From: Desulfobacterales bacterium
GTDB taxonomy: Bacteria > Desulfobacterota > Desulfobacteria > Desulfobacterales > UBA5852
Assembly: GCA_030066455.1 (NCBI GenBank)
Contig: JASJBQ010000087.1
Coordinates: 1 to 15,412, forward strand
Direction: 5' to 3'
Length of the DNA stretch: 15,412 nt
Shown here piece by piece: positions 1-6,336 of the stretch. Both the position numbers and the translations under genes were made by a program. How positions within the stretch are numbered: position 1 is the stretch's first letter; each line of letters starts with the position of its first letter. Under the pieces are notes generated by a model. That model made no database searches. It worked only from the letters and a program-made list of their open reading frames with translations, and was not told the origin of the DNA.

Positions 1-239
1 TCGAGCGGTGTCGGCGTCGTTAGCAGCGCGGTCATTATTATTGTGGGTGGGCTGGCGGCATCGCTGCCGGACGCAGCGGCAGACCCTGCGGGGATGCGGT
101 TCGTGCGTCCATAGGTCAGCTTGGCGACGGTTTCCTGGCGGAAGGGATTGGCCAAACGGTAAGTCAATACGAGCGCCAGCACCACAACAAGGCCGATCAG
201 CAGTTTTTGTTTGTTATCCAGGACCATGAAAAAGTTCAT
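1..239 (-). CDS. Single-TM envelope protein of the pilus/secretion operon, cut at left edge
   Basis: The frame runs from an ATG at 239 down to the window edge without a stop, giving 79 visible residues. A short cytoplasmic start is followed by one hydrophobic segment at about residues 13-27, then a basic stretch and an Ala/Ser/Pro-rich linker, which is the layout of a bitopic inner-membrane protein with a periplasmic tail. A TAA directly precedes the ATG in frame, so the gene cannot start earlier. A second ATG at 227 (residue 5) is possible, and neither start has a clear Shine-Dalgarno. It follows the PilO-like gene, the place of PilP in type IV pilus operons and MshK in MSHA loci. The visible part has no lipobox, so it is not a typical PilP. 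The family is not recognised; a GspC-, GspB- or MshK-like role is only positional inference. Confidence 0.6.
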   Translation of the reverse strand, partial: MNFFMVLDNKQKLLIGLVVVLALVLTYRLANPFRQETVAKLTYGRTNRIPAGSAAASGSDAASPPTIIMTALLTTPTPL

Positions 240-361
240 TTAGTTTGCATGTTGCGTATGCCGCTATGGGCGCGGCGGGTCGCATTCGCTCGGCACGCGG
301 ACACCCATTTCTTCCTTTGCGGCTGCCGGCGCCATGGTGCACCAGCGTCCAGAGAATCCGG
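240..361. other. Short intergenic stretch after the PilO-like gene
   Basis: These 122 nt separate the PilO-like stop from the next start on the minus strand. Short open frames exist here but none has a convincing ribosome site or protein-like sequence. No terminator hairpin with a T-run was seen, so read-through into the left-edge gene is likely. Confidence 0.5.
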
Positions 362-931
362 CTAAACTGTGGACTCCTTGGACGGGGTGTTCTCCCGAAA
401 GTAGGCCACCAGATCCATCTTGACGATAAGCTGGCCGGCTTTGCGGTCCTTCGTAATGGCCAAGTCCTCGATGCAAAAAAGACCGGGTATCTGGCGAATG
501 CCATTCAGCAGGGCCTTAAGGTTATCGTAGTCTCCGCTGATCTTAATGGTGCTGACGAATCTGACCAGCGGTAACCCGTTCACGCGTTCGGACCGGAAGC
601 TCAAACCCTTCGGGTCCAGATTGTTGCGGCGGAAGAGCGCCTCCAGTGCATTTAACCGTTCCGGGAAGATAATCTTGTTGTCGACGGTTTCCATAAACTG
701 CTGCCATGCTTTCTGGTGCTCGGCGTAGCGTGCCGCCTCCAACTGATGTTTGCGAGACGTTTTCAGGTTGTTCCGTTGGGTCTGATAACTTTCCTGAAGC
801 CGCTCGATCTGGTCGTGCGCCCCTGTCACCCAGAAAAGGTAGAGAAACAGGTTGACCAGCACAAGACCGCCGCAAAGCAGCCAGTAGTTGCGATGCGATT
901 TCAGGAGATCGATAATCAAGGCCCATTGCAT
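362..931 (-). CDS. PilO/MshJ/GspM-like inner-membrane alignment protein
   Basis: This 189-residue protein has a short cytoplasmic start, one TM segment at about residues 16-36, a Gln/Arg/Lys-rich coiled coil (about 40-75), then a compact alpha/beta periplasmic domain ending near residue 180. This is the PilO/GspM plan: a bitopic protein that pairs with PilN through coiled coil and ferredoxin-like domains and links the cytoplasmic motor to the secretin. The segment at about 125-145, where Ile-Ser-Gly-Asp-Tyr is followed by a helix, fits the ferredoxin-like fold of PilO (the 'G-D-Y' turn is common in that family). The length is close to that of PilO proteins. The start at 931 has an AAGGAA about 10 nt upstream. 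It lies 40 nt after the PilN-like gene, supporting co-transcription. The family call rests on topology, motif and position. Confidence 0.78.
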   Translation of the reverse strand: MQWALIIDLLKSHRNYWLLCGGLVLVNLFLYLFWVTGAHDQIERLQESYQTQRNNLKTSRKHQLEAARYAEHQKAWQQFMETVDNKIIFPERLNALEALFRRNNLDPKGLSFRSERVNGLPLVRFVSTIKISGDYDNLKALLNGIRQIPGLFCIEDLAITKDRKAGQLIVKMDLVAYFRENTPSKESTV

Positions 932-971
932 GGCGCAAGGTTTCCTTGTCGTTGGCCAAGAGAAAACTGTT

Positions 972-1613
972 TCATTTCTTCCTGCCGGTTGGTTTCAATG
1001 CCTGCCACAGGGCGCCATGGGTCTCTTCCGGGAAGACGCGTTCCAGCCGAAGGCGGCAATGCAGTTTGAAAGCCGTGCGGTAGCTGGAGTCGATGGAGCT
1101 GCTCTCCTGGCCGCCACCGATGCCCATGTTTTCCAGGACCACGGATGCCACGAGGCCCGCTTCCTCAAGGCGTTTCCGGAAAAGGACCAATTTTTCCAAA
1201 GACTCCGTGCGCCCCTCGATATCAATGCGCCTAAAACCATCAGCTGGCTGGAACGAATCGATGATCACCGCGTCCGGCAGGGCGTTCTCGAGCGCGTTCA
1301 ACACGCTGACCCAGGGAAAAAGATCGAGGGCGATCAAGCGGTTGCCCGCGAGGCCTTGCTTCGCCAAGGCCTGATAGGCTTTGGGATCGAATGCATCGCG
1401 TCCATTTTCCGCGGCCTCTAATTTGCGGGCTTGCGTTTGAAGGGCAACCAGTTTGCGCTGATAGCCAACGCGTTCCCGATGCAGTTGATAACCTTGGGTG
1501 AGGTTGACCAGCGATAACATGGCAATCAACACGGCCGTACCGCCGTAGAGCAGATAGCGAATACGGTAGTCGATGCGCTCGCGGGTCGAGAGATTGATCT
1601 GGTCAAGTAGCAT
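972..1613 (-). CDS. PilN/GspL-C-like inner-membrane protein
   Basis: The protein has 213 residues. The N-terminus carries the PilN-type motif Ile-Asn-Leu followed by Arg-Glu (residues 6-12), the segment by which PilN docks into PilM, although the usual Leu-Pro-Trp part is replaced by Ser-Thr. One TM segment (about 20-39) leads into a coiled coil (about 45-70) and a periplasmic alpha/beta domain in which a pattern like 'F..aDGfrRIDIEGRTESLEKLVLF' fits the ferredoxin-like PilN fold. The ATG at 1613 has GAGGG about 10 nt upstream and lies 5 nt past the PilM-like stop, so the two are translated from one transcript. The product should bridge the cytoplasmic actin-like partner and the PilO-like periplasmic domain. 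The call is firm at family level; naming it PilN, MshI-C or GspL depends on which machine this is. Confidence 0.8.
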   Translation of the reverse strand: MLLDQINLSTRERIDYRIRYLLYGGTAVLIAMLSLVNLTQGYQLHRERVGYQRKLVALQTQARKLEAAENGRDAFDPKAYQALAKQGLAGNRLIALDLFPWVSVLNALENALPDAVIIDSFQPADGFRRIDIEGRTESLEKLVLFRKRLEEAGLVASVVLENMGIGGGQESSSIDSSYRTAFKLHCRLRLERVFPEETHGALWQALKPTGRKK

Positions 1614-1618
1614 AGCGT

Positions 1619-2554
1619 TCAGGCCCTCGCCAGTCCCTGGGCGGCCCCGATGGCCGAAGCATACGAAGACAGCTTGAGCCGTTCCAGCGGGTGCGTGTGG
1701 TCGAAAGGCGAATCGATCAGCTGATGCTCCTTCATTACGGTCACCTGGATATCGATCAGGTTGCCCAAAACCTCCAGCAGTTCGTCGTGGTAGCCGACCT
1801 GACTGCCAATATACAACCGCGCGATACGTTTGCCGGGGTTGGTGTCGAGATAGTGCTGAATCGTCATGTCCACATCCTGGAAGAACTGTAAATCCGAAAA
1901 GCCGCGCTTGACCCCGTGGAAGAACATGAGGTGGTTTTCTTCAAATACCATAAAATTGAAATAATTGTCGAAAAGGCCTAAAAACGCATAGGTGCCCTCC
2001 CGCGGTACAAGGGGGGCGAAAAAATTGTAGAGATTGACGCTGGCCGGGCGGATGACCCGCGCGTCAATGGTGCAATTGGACAGCAGCGCTTCGAATTGTT
2101 GGATGACATTCTTCATTCCGATGGTCACCAGCAGCATTTCCTGGCCAGCCGCGTCGCGTCCGGCCGGCTGGTAAGAAACGCAGGTGTTCTCGATGGGAAA
2201 ATGAAATGACTTTTCCAGGCTCCACGTGATCAATTTTTCGGTTTCGCTGCGCGTTTCAGGTAGTTGAGGATAACCGCGCATCAGGATGCGGACAATTTCG
2301 CTGGGCAGCGAAAGTCCGGCGGTGGCGATTTTGTGCGGGCAATCCGCCAGCAGCGCCCGAAAGGTCTGATGGAAAACTTCCGGGTTGACGACGTTAGGGG
2401 ACTTGAATGCCGGCTTGATGGTATCCTCGGGCAAAGGCGCACTGCCCCAGTGGTTCAGATGCCAGTTCGCTTTTCCCCTCTCGAGGACGACCATTTTGAT
2501 CGCCTTGGGGCTGATTTCAAAACCGGCCCGGTATCTGTTTGGCAGCCATCTCAC
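1619..2554 (-). CDS. PilM/MshI-like actin-fold protein with degenerate nucleotide loops
   Basis: This 311-residue cytoplasmic protein has the two-lobed actin-like layout of PilM. The start is a GTG at 2554, 3 nt after the ATPase stop, with GGATGA about 7 nt upstream; no in-frame ATG is better placed. The first phosphate loop, normally Gly-x-Asp-Ile-Gly, reads Gly-Phe-Glu-Ile-Ser (residues 11-15), and the second, normally Leu-Asp-Ile-Gly, reads Leu-Gly-Leu-Phe-Asp (192-196). Both have lost key acidic or glycine positions, so ATP binding may be weak or absent. In type IV pilus systems PilM forms a cytoplasmic ring that binds the PilN tail and contacts the PilB/PilC motor. Its place directly before the PilN- and PilO-like genes supports that role. 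GspL N-terminal and MshI homologues are the alternatives. Confidence 0.77.
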   Translation of the reverse strand: MRWLPNRYRAGFEISPKAIKMVVLERGKANWHLNHWGSAPLPEDTIKPAFKSPNVVNPEVFHQTFRALLADCPHKIATAGLSLPSEIVRILMRGYPQLPETRSETEKLITWSLEKSFHFPIENTCVSYQPAGRDAAGQEMLLVTIGMKNVIQQFEALLSNCTIDARVIRPASVNLYNFFAPLVPREGTYAFLGLFDNYFNFMVFEENHLMFFHGVKRGFSDLQFFQDVDMTIQHYLDTNPGKRIARLYIGSQVGYHDELLEVLGNLIDIQVTVMKEHQLIDSPFDHTHPLERLKLSSYASAIGAAQGLARA

Positions 2555-2557
2555 AGA

Positions 2558-4288
2558 CTATTCATCCATTTCCACGAACGTCACGCGATTGGCTTCGCGC
2601 AGGGTCGTCACGCCGTTGAAGACTTCCTGCAGGGCCGCGCGCCGCAGAAATACAGTGCCGGATTCGCGGGCCATCTGCTTGATTTGGGTAATGGCGGCAC
2701 GGGAGATGAACATTTCACGCATTTCATCGTTCATCTCCATGATTTCGATCACAGCCTTGCGCCCGCGGTACCCGGTGCCTTGGCAGCGCTCGCAGCCTTT
2801 GGGCGTGAAGAAATCATAGCCCTTGACCATCTTGGGGGATAAGCCCGATTCGAGCAGTTCGGCCTCGTCCGGTGTGTAGCGTACCTTGCATTCGCAGAGG
2901 GTTCGGATCAGCCGCTGGGAGGCGATGCAGTTCAATGCGGCCATCAGGTTTTCAGGCTGGATGCCCATGTGGGTGAAGCGGTTGATCACGTCGAAAGAGC
3001 GGTTGGCATGCACCGTGGTGAAAACCATGTGCCCGGTCAGCGCACTCTGCAAGGCGATCTGCGCCGTTTCCGGATCGCGGATTTCACCTACGAGAATCTT
3101 GTCCGGATCGTGGCGCAGGATCGAGCGCAGACCACGGGCAAAAGTCAGCCCTTTCTTCTCATTGACCGGTATCTGGACGATGCCCTCCAACTGGTATTCG
3201 ACCGGGTCTTCGATGGTAATGATCTTGGTGTCTTTGTGGTTGATTTCCGACAGCGCGCCATACAGCGTGGTGGTCTTGCCGCTTCCGGTCGGACCCGTCA
3301 TCAGGAACATGCCGTAGGGGGCGCTGATCATGCGCCGGATGCGCAACAATTCGTACTCGGCAAAACCCATGGCGTCGAGGCGGAAATCACCGCGCCGCCC
3401 GGCGATGCTTTCGCGGTCCAGGATGCGGATCACGGCGTCTTCGCCGAAGATGGTGGGCAGGATCGAGATGCGGAAATCGATGAAGCGCTCCGCGACCTTC
3501 AGCTTGAAGCGCCCGTCCTGTGGAATGCGCTTTTCCGATATGTCCAACTCCGACATGACCTTGATGCGGGAGATGATTGGGCTCTGGTGCTTGGCATCGA
3601 TGGGGTTGGTGGCCTGGTGCAGCATGCCGTTGATGCGGTAACGGATGATAATGCCCTTGGTGGTCGTCTCGATGTGGATATCGCTCGCCCGCTTGTTGAT
3701 GGCATCCAGAATGGTCGAATCGACCAGTTTGACGATGGGACTTTCCTCGGCGGACACCTTTTCGGCGCTGAGGGTATACTCACCCTTGTCGGATTCCTTG
3801 ACCACTGATAGCTGGACTTGATCGGGGGCGTTATCGATGATGTTGCGCGCGGTCTTGAGGCGGTTGATGGCCCGGCGAATATTCTTCTCGCTGGCGACGA
3901 CGGCGGAAACCTCGAGGTCGGTCAACATCTCCAGCTCGTCTACCAGCTTGAGCAGATGTTTCGGCTCGGCCATGGCGATGGTCAGCTGATCGCCGCGTCT
4001 TCTAAACGGGACAAACTTGTAGCGGACCATCAGGTCCAGCGGTACCAGATCCATCAACTCGGGGGGGATCCTGCCGTCCAGCTTGACGTAGCGGTAGGAA
4101 AACTGGGCCGCCATAATCTGGGCCAGATCCTCACCATCGATCAGGCCTTCTTCCAGGCACAGTTGACCGATCATCTGCTTGGAGATGTTCTTCTTGGAGA
4201 GGATGTACTTGAGATCATCCTGGGTCATAAAGCCCAGTTTGAGCGCCCAGTCGCCGAAGCGGAGTTGTTTGTATGCCTTCGGTGCCAT
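2558..4288 (-). CDS. GspE/PilB/MshE-type assembly ATPase
   Basis: This 576-residue hexameric motor ATPase powers pilin or pseudopilin assembly. Two tandem 24-residue MshEN-type motifs lie at 10-33 and 39-62, separated by exactly 5 residues. The catalytic half has Walker A GPTGSGKT at 332-339, the Asp box around ITIEDPVEY (357-364), Walker B ILVGEIRD (398-405) and the His box TGHMVFTTVHAN (418-429). A metal-binding cysteine knuckle is present but its first half is C465-E-C467 instead of CxxC; the second is C499-E-R-C502. The length matches the PilB/MshE family. The ATG at 4288 lacks a visible Shine-Dalgarno, and an in-frame TAG 21 nt upstream excludes a much earlier start. It lies 244 nt downstream of the platform gene and 3 nt before the PilM-like gene. 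It is an assembly ATPase and not a PilT retraction ATPase, because it has the long N-terminal region and the cysteine knuckle. Confidence 0.95.
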   Translation of the reverse strand: MAPKAYKQLRFGDWALKLGFMTQDDLKYILSKKNISKQMIGQLCLEEGLIDGEDLAQIMAAQFSYRYVKLDGRIPPELMDLVPLDLMVRYKFVPFRRRGDQLTIAMAEPKHLLKLVDELEMLTDLEVSAVVASEKNIRRAINRLKTARNIIDNAPDQVQLSVVKESDKGEYTLSAEKVSAEESPIVKLVDSTILDAINKRASDIHIETTTKGIIIRYRINGMLHQATNPIDAKHQSPIISRIKVMSELDISEKRIPQDGRFKLKVAERFIDFRISILPTIFGEDAVIRILDRESIAGRRGDFRLDAMGFAEYELLRIRRMISAPYGMFLMTGPTGSGKTTTLYGALSEINHKDTKIITIEDPVEYQLEGIVQIPVNEKKGLTFARGLRSILRHDPDKILVGEIRDPETAQIALQSALTGHMVFTTVHANRSFDVINRFTHMGIQPENLMAALNCIASQRLIRTLCECKVRYTPDEAELLESGLSPKMVKGYDFFTPKGCERCQGTGYRGRKAVIEIMEMNDEMREMFISRAAITQIKQMARESGTVFLRRAALQEVFNGVTTLREANRVTFVEMDE

Positions 4289-4532
4289 AAGTGTACAGTG
4301 TCGGTTGCGCTAAATGGCCAATCTCGGCGTTGCCCGGCGCCCCTCGTCATTGCGGCGTACGTTTAGTACGCCTCATTCCTCAGGGCTTGTGGGTCGAATC
4401 TTGGACCGATACCGAAACCTTTTCTTGTTTGCCGGGCAACCCTCAACCGATTGGCCTCGATCGGTGTGCATCTGTGAGCATCAGTGGCCATAGCTGTTTT
4501 CTCGGCCTTCATGATTTTCAGGCCAAATGCTT
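4289..4532. repeat. Intergenic stretch with inverted and tandem repeats, probably dispersed-repeat DNA
   Basis: These 244 nt split the platform and ATPase genes and hold no gene. A perfect 7-bp inverted repeat (GGCGTAC, 5-nt loop, GTACGCC) lies at 4354-4372. A second pair, CCGAT/ATCGG, lies at 4447-4464. An imperfect 10-bp tandem, GCATCTGTGA then GCATCAGTGG, lies at 4468-4487. Together they look like non-coding repeat elements found between genes in many environmental bacteria. That likeness is from memory; a genome-wide BLASTN would decide. No promoter stands out. Confidence 0.45.
4354..4372. repeat. Perfect 7-bp inverted repeat
   Basis: GGCGTAC and GTACGCC flank the loop GTTTA. No T-run follows on either strand, so it is not a normal intrinsic terminator. 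It could be the core of a REP-like element or an mRNA stem between the platform and ATPase genes. Confidence 0.6.
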
Positions 4533-5741
4533 TTAAAACACCGTGCCGGCCAATTGAAAAATGGGCAGATACATGGCCAGCACGATAAAGCCGATGAGCA
4601 GCCCCATGAGCAGCATCAGAGCGGGTTCGATGCCCGCGGAGAGGGCGGCCAGCATGACCGCGACCTCATCATCGTAGAACTCAGCGGCATCGTTCAGCAC
4701 CTGCTCCAGTTCGCCTCCGCTTTCACCGGCGGCGATCATGCGCACGGCCAGGTGGGGGAACTGTCCGGTTTCCTCCAGGGCTTCAGAAAAGCCATAGCCT
4801 TCTGTAATCCGCGCCACGACGGCGGTCATGTGGGAGTGTAAGAACCGATTGTTGAGCGCACCTGCGGCGAGGCCGACGGCTTCGATCAAGGTTGCTCCGG
4901 CGCTCAGGATCATGCTTACCGTTCGTGTAAACATGGCGGTGGCGTAGCTGCGATAGACACGGCCCGTGTAAGGCAGTCGCAGGAGGAGTTGATCGACGCG
5001 CAGCCGGAACCCCTCCTGGCGCAGGGCCAGCTGGAATCCGATCAGCAGGGCCCCGCCGGCTATAACGAGGTAGACCATATGGTTCCGAATCATATTGCTG
5101 AATGCAATCAGCATGGTCGTCATCGCCGGAAGCGGGGTGTCCGATTCGGAGTACGTCTGGGTGAACGACGGTACGACCCAAATCAAGAGGAGGAGCAGCA
5201 CGCCGGACGCCGCTAAAGTCAATATCAAAGGATAGACCGAGGCGGTGATCAGTTTGCGGCGCAGGGCCATCATGTTCTTGAGGTATTCCGTGTGCTTCTC
5301 AAGGGCGTCAGGAATGTTTCCGCTCCTCTCGCCGGCCTGCAGGGTCGAAACATACAGACCTGAAAAATGGACCGGGTATTTGGCAAATGCCTCCGACAAG
5401 GATTCGCCGGTCGAAACGTCATGGCGGACCTGCTGCAGAATGGTGTTGAGCTGCGACGGGTTGCTTTTGGCGGTGATGGCGTCAAGGGCGCTCACAATGG
5501 GCAGCCCCGTACGGATCAATACGGCGAACTCCTTGTTGAAGGAGAAAAAATCCCGCAATCTGATCTTTCGCGAGGCCGCTTTGGGGAACGCAAAGCGGAT
5601 GCGATCCTTGCGGTCAATCTTGTAGACGAAATGCCCTTCCTGCTCCAGGCGCCACTTTAAATCCGCTTTGGATACGGCGGTAAACGCCCGGGTTTCATAG
5701 GTCCCCTGGGGGGTCATGAATGTGCAGCGGTATGAAGGCAT
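4533..5741 (-). CDS. GspF/PilC/MshG-type inner-membrane platform protein
   Basis: The 402-residue protein has the duplicated GspF domain. The first copy (about 65-190) carries the family signature G112-E-S-L-S-E-A then a Phe/Leu-rich stretch and AGERSG (136-141). The second (about 267-395) repeats it with GFSEALEETG and AGESGG (338-343). Three TM segments are visible at about 169-191, 219-239 and 370-393. The length is typical of PilC, GspF and MshG. The protein sits in the inner membrane at the base of the machine, where the ATPase turns or pushes it to add pilin subunits. It is the first gene of the minus-strand group. AGGAA lies upstream of the ATG but about 14 nt away, so the ribosome site is weak. 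An 8-bp direct repeat GGTTGGCA (5742-5749, 5760-5767) flanks this site. Confidence 0.93.
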   Translation of the reverse strand: MPSYRCTFMTPQGTYETRAFTAVSKADLKWRLEQEGHFVYKIDRKDRIRFAFPKAASRKIRLRDFFSFNKEFAVLIRTGLPIVSALDAITAKSNPSQLNTILQQVRHDVSTGESLSEAFAKYPVHFSGLYVSTLQAGERSGNIPDALEKHTEYLKNMMALRRKLITASVYPLILTLAASGVLLLLLIWVVPSFTQTYSESDTPLPAMTTMLIAFSNMIRNHMVYLVIAGGALLIGFQLALRQEGFRLRVDQLLLRLPYTGRVYRSYATAMFTRTVSMILSAGATLIEAVGLAAGALNNRFLHSHMTAVVARITEGYGFSEALEETGQFPHLAVRMIAAGESGGELEQVLNDAAEFYDDEVAVMLAALSAGIEPALMLLMGLLIGFIVLAMYLPIFQLAGTVF

Positions 5742-5991
5742 GGTTGGCAGCGATTCCTAGGTTGGCAAGCGCTTCGGTTTTATTGCGCCGCCGACTTTGT
5801 TTCACAGCATAATCTCACGGCAACCGCTCGCCAGTTTGAGGCCTGCTCATCCCTGTCAACGGGAACGGCACCCTGGGGTTTGCCGGCATTACCGGTCGTC
5901 AAACCATTGCAAGGGGAAGAACGGTATCACACCCGGCGCCGCGCCGTGTTGATGCGAACAGTAAAAAAATATTGAATTTTTAAGCGGTTAG

Positions 5992-6007
5992 TCAACCCAT
6001 AGGTTGA
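5992..6007. promoter_or_regulatory. 16-bp dyad, possible operator
   Basis: TCAACC and GGTTGA are perfect inverted copies around a 4-nt spacer. On the minus strand the dyad starts 1 nt after the putative -10 and would cover the transcription start, where a dimeric repressor often binds. An mRNA 5' hairpin is the alternative. Confidence 0.4.
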
Positions 6008-6008
6008 T

Positions 6009-6037
6009 TTTAAAGTATAAAAACAGGGTGAAGTCAA
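6009..6037 (-). promoter_or_regulatory. Sigma-70-type promoter candidate
   Basis: On the minus strand TTGACT (6037-6032) and TTTAAA (6014-6009) are separated by exactly 17 nt within A+T-rich sequence. The -35 matches the consensus at 5 of 6 positions; the -10 is weaker. It would give a leader of about 260 nt before the platform gene. Confidence 0.45.
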
Positions 6038-6307
6038 CACGATGGCGGCAAAAACCTGCGGGCGAGGGATGATGGCTGGGGTGTAATTCCGTTCAGTGCA
6101 GACCTGCCGCGGTTGAATTCCCTCCGGTTTTTTGACCGAAACTGTTGGGCGTTGATCCACAGTCTCCCAGCCGCAGAAACGCACACGGGTCACCGTTGGA
6201 CTACGTTTTGTCCTGGCAAGCGGCCTGCGGGGGGGCTGGTGAATAAACGGTCGTAACCCAAGCGGCGACCAGGACCTGAATCACAAGCTGCATCTTCCCG
6301 GTGCGTG

Positions 6308-6323
6308 CGCATCGGCTGTGCCC
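6308..6323 (-). promoter_or_regulatory. Sigma-54 (-24/-12) promoter candidate
   Basis: On the minus strand GGGCAC (6323-6318), 5 nt, then ATGC (6312-6309) match the consensus TGGCAC-N5-TTGC at 8 of 10 positions, with the GG and GC at the exact required spacing. It begins 14 nt after the stop of the sigma-54 activator gene and points to the platform gene, with a start near 6298 and a leader of about 555 nt. It was the only good -24/-12 match found in the intergenic regions scanned by eye. Confidence 0.5.
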
Positions 6324-6336
6324 AGGTCTATTATCT

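Larger units (their letters stand above)
5742..6336. other. Gene-free regulatory region upstream of the platform gene
   Basis: These 595 nt between the activator stop and the platform start hold no convincing gene; an 88-codon frame at 5927-6193 has no protein-like pattern. On the minus strand, pointing at the platform gene, it contains a sigma-54 promoter candidate (6308-6323), a sigma-70 candidate (6009-6037) and a 16-bp dyad (5992-6007). Around 5960-6030 it is much richer in A+T than its surroundings, as expected of a promoter. No strong terminator for the activator gene was seen. Confidence 0.65.

Noticed and set aside
214..504. 96-codon minus-strand frame bridging the PilO-like end and the next gene
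   Set aside because: It overlaps both supported genes in another frame and shows no protein-like pattern.
5830..5844. Second sigma-54-like site (AGGCCT-N5-TGGC, minus strand)
   Set aside because: Spacing is right but only about 6 of 10 consensus bases match, and the -12 element is poor. The site at 6308-6323 is much better.
5927..6193. 88-codon open frame in the regulatory region
   Set aside because: It contains the putative promoter and dyad, has no ribosome site and no protein-like pattern.
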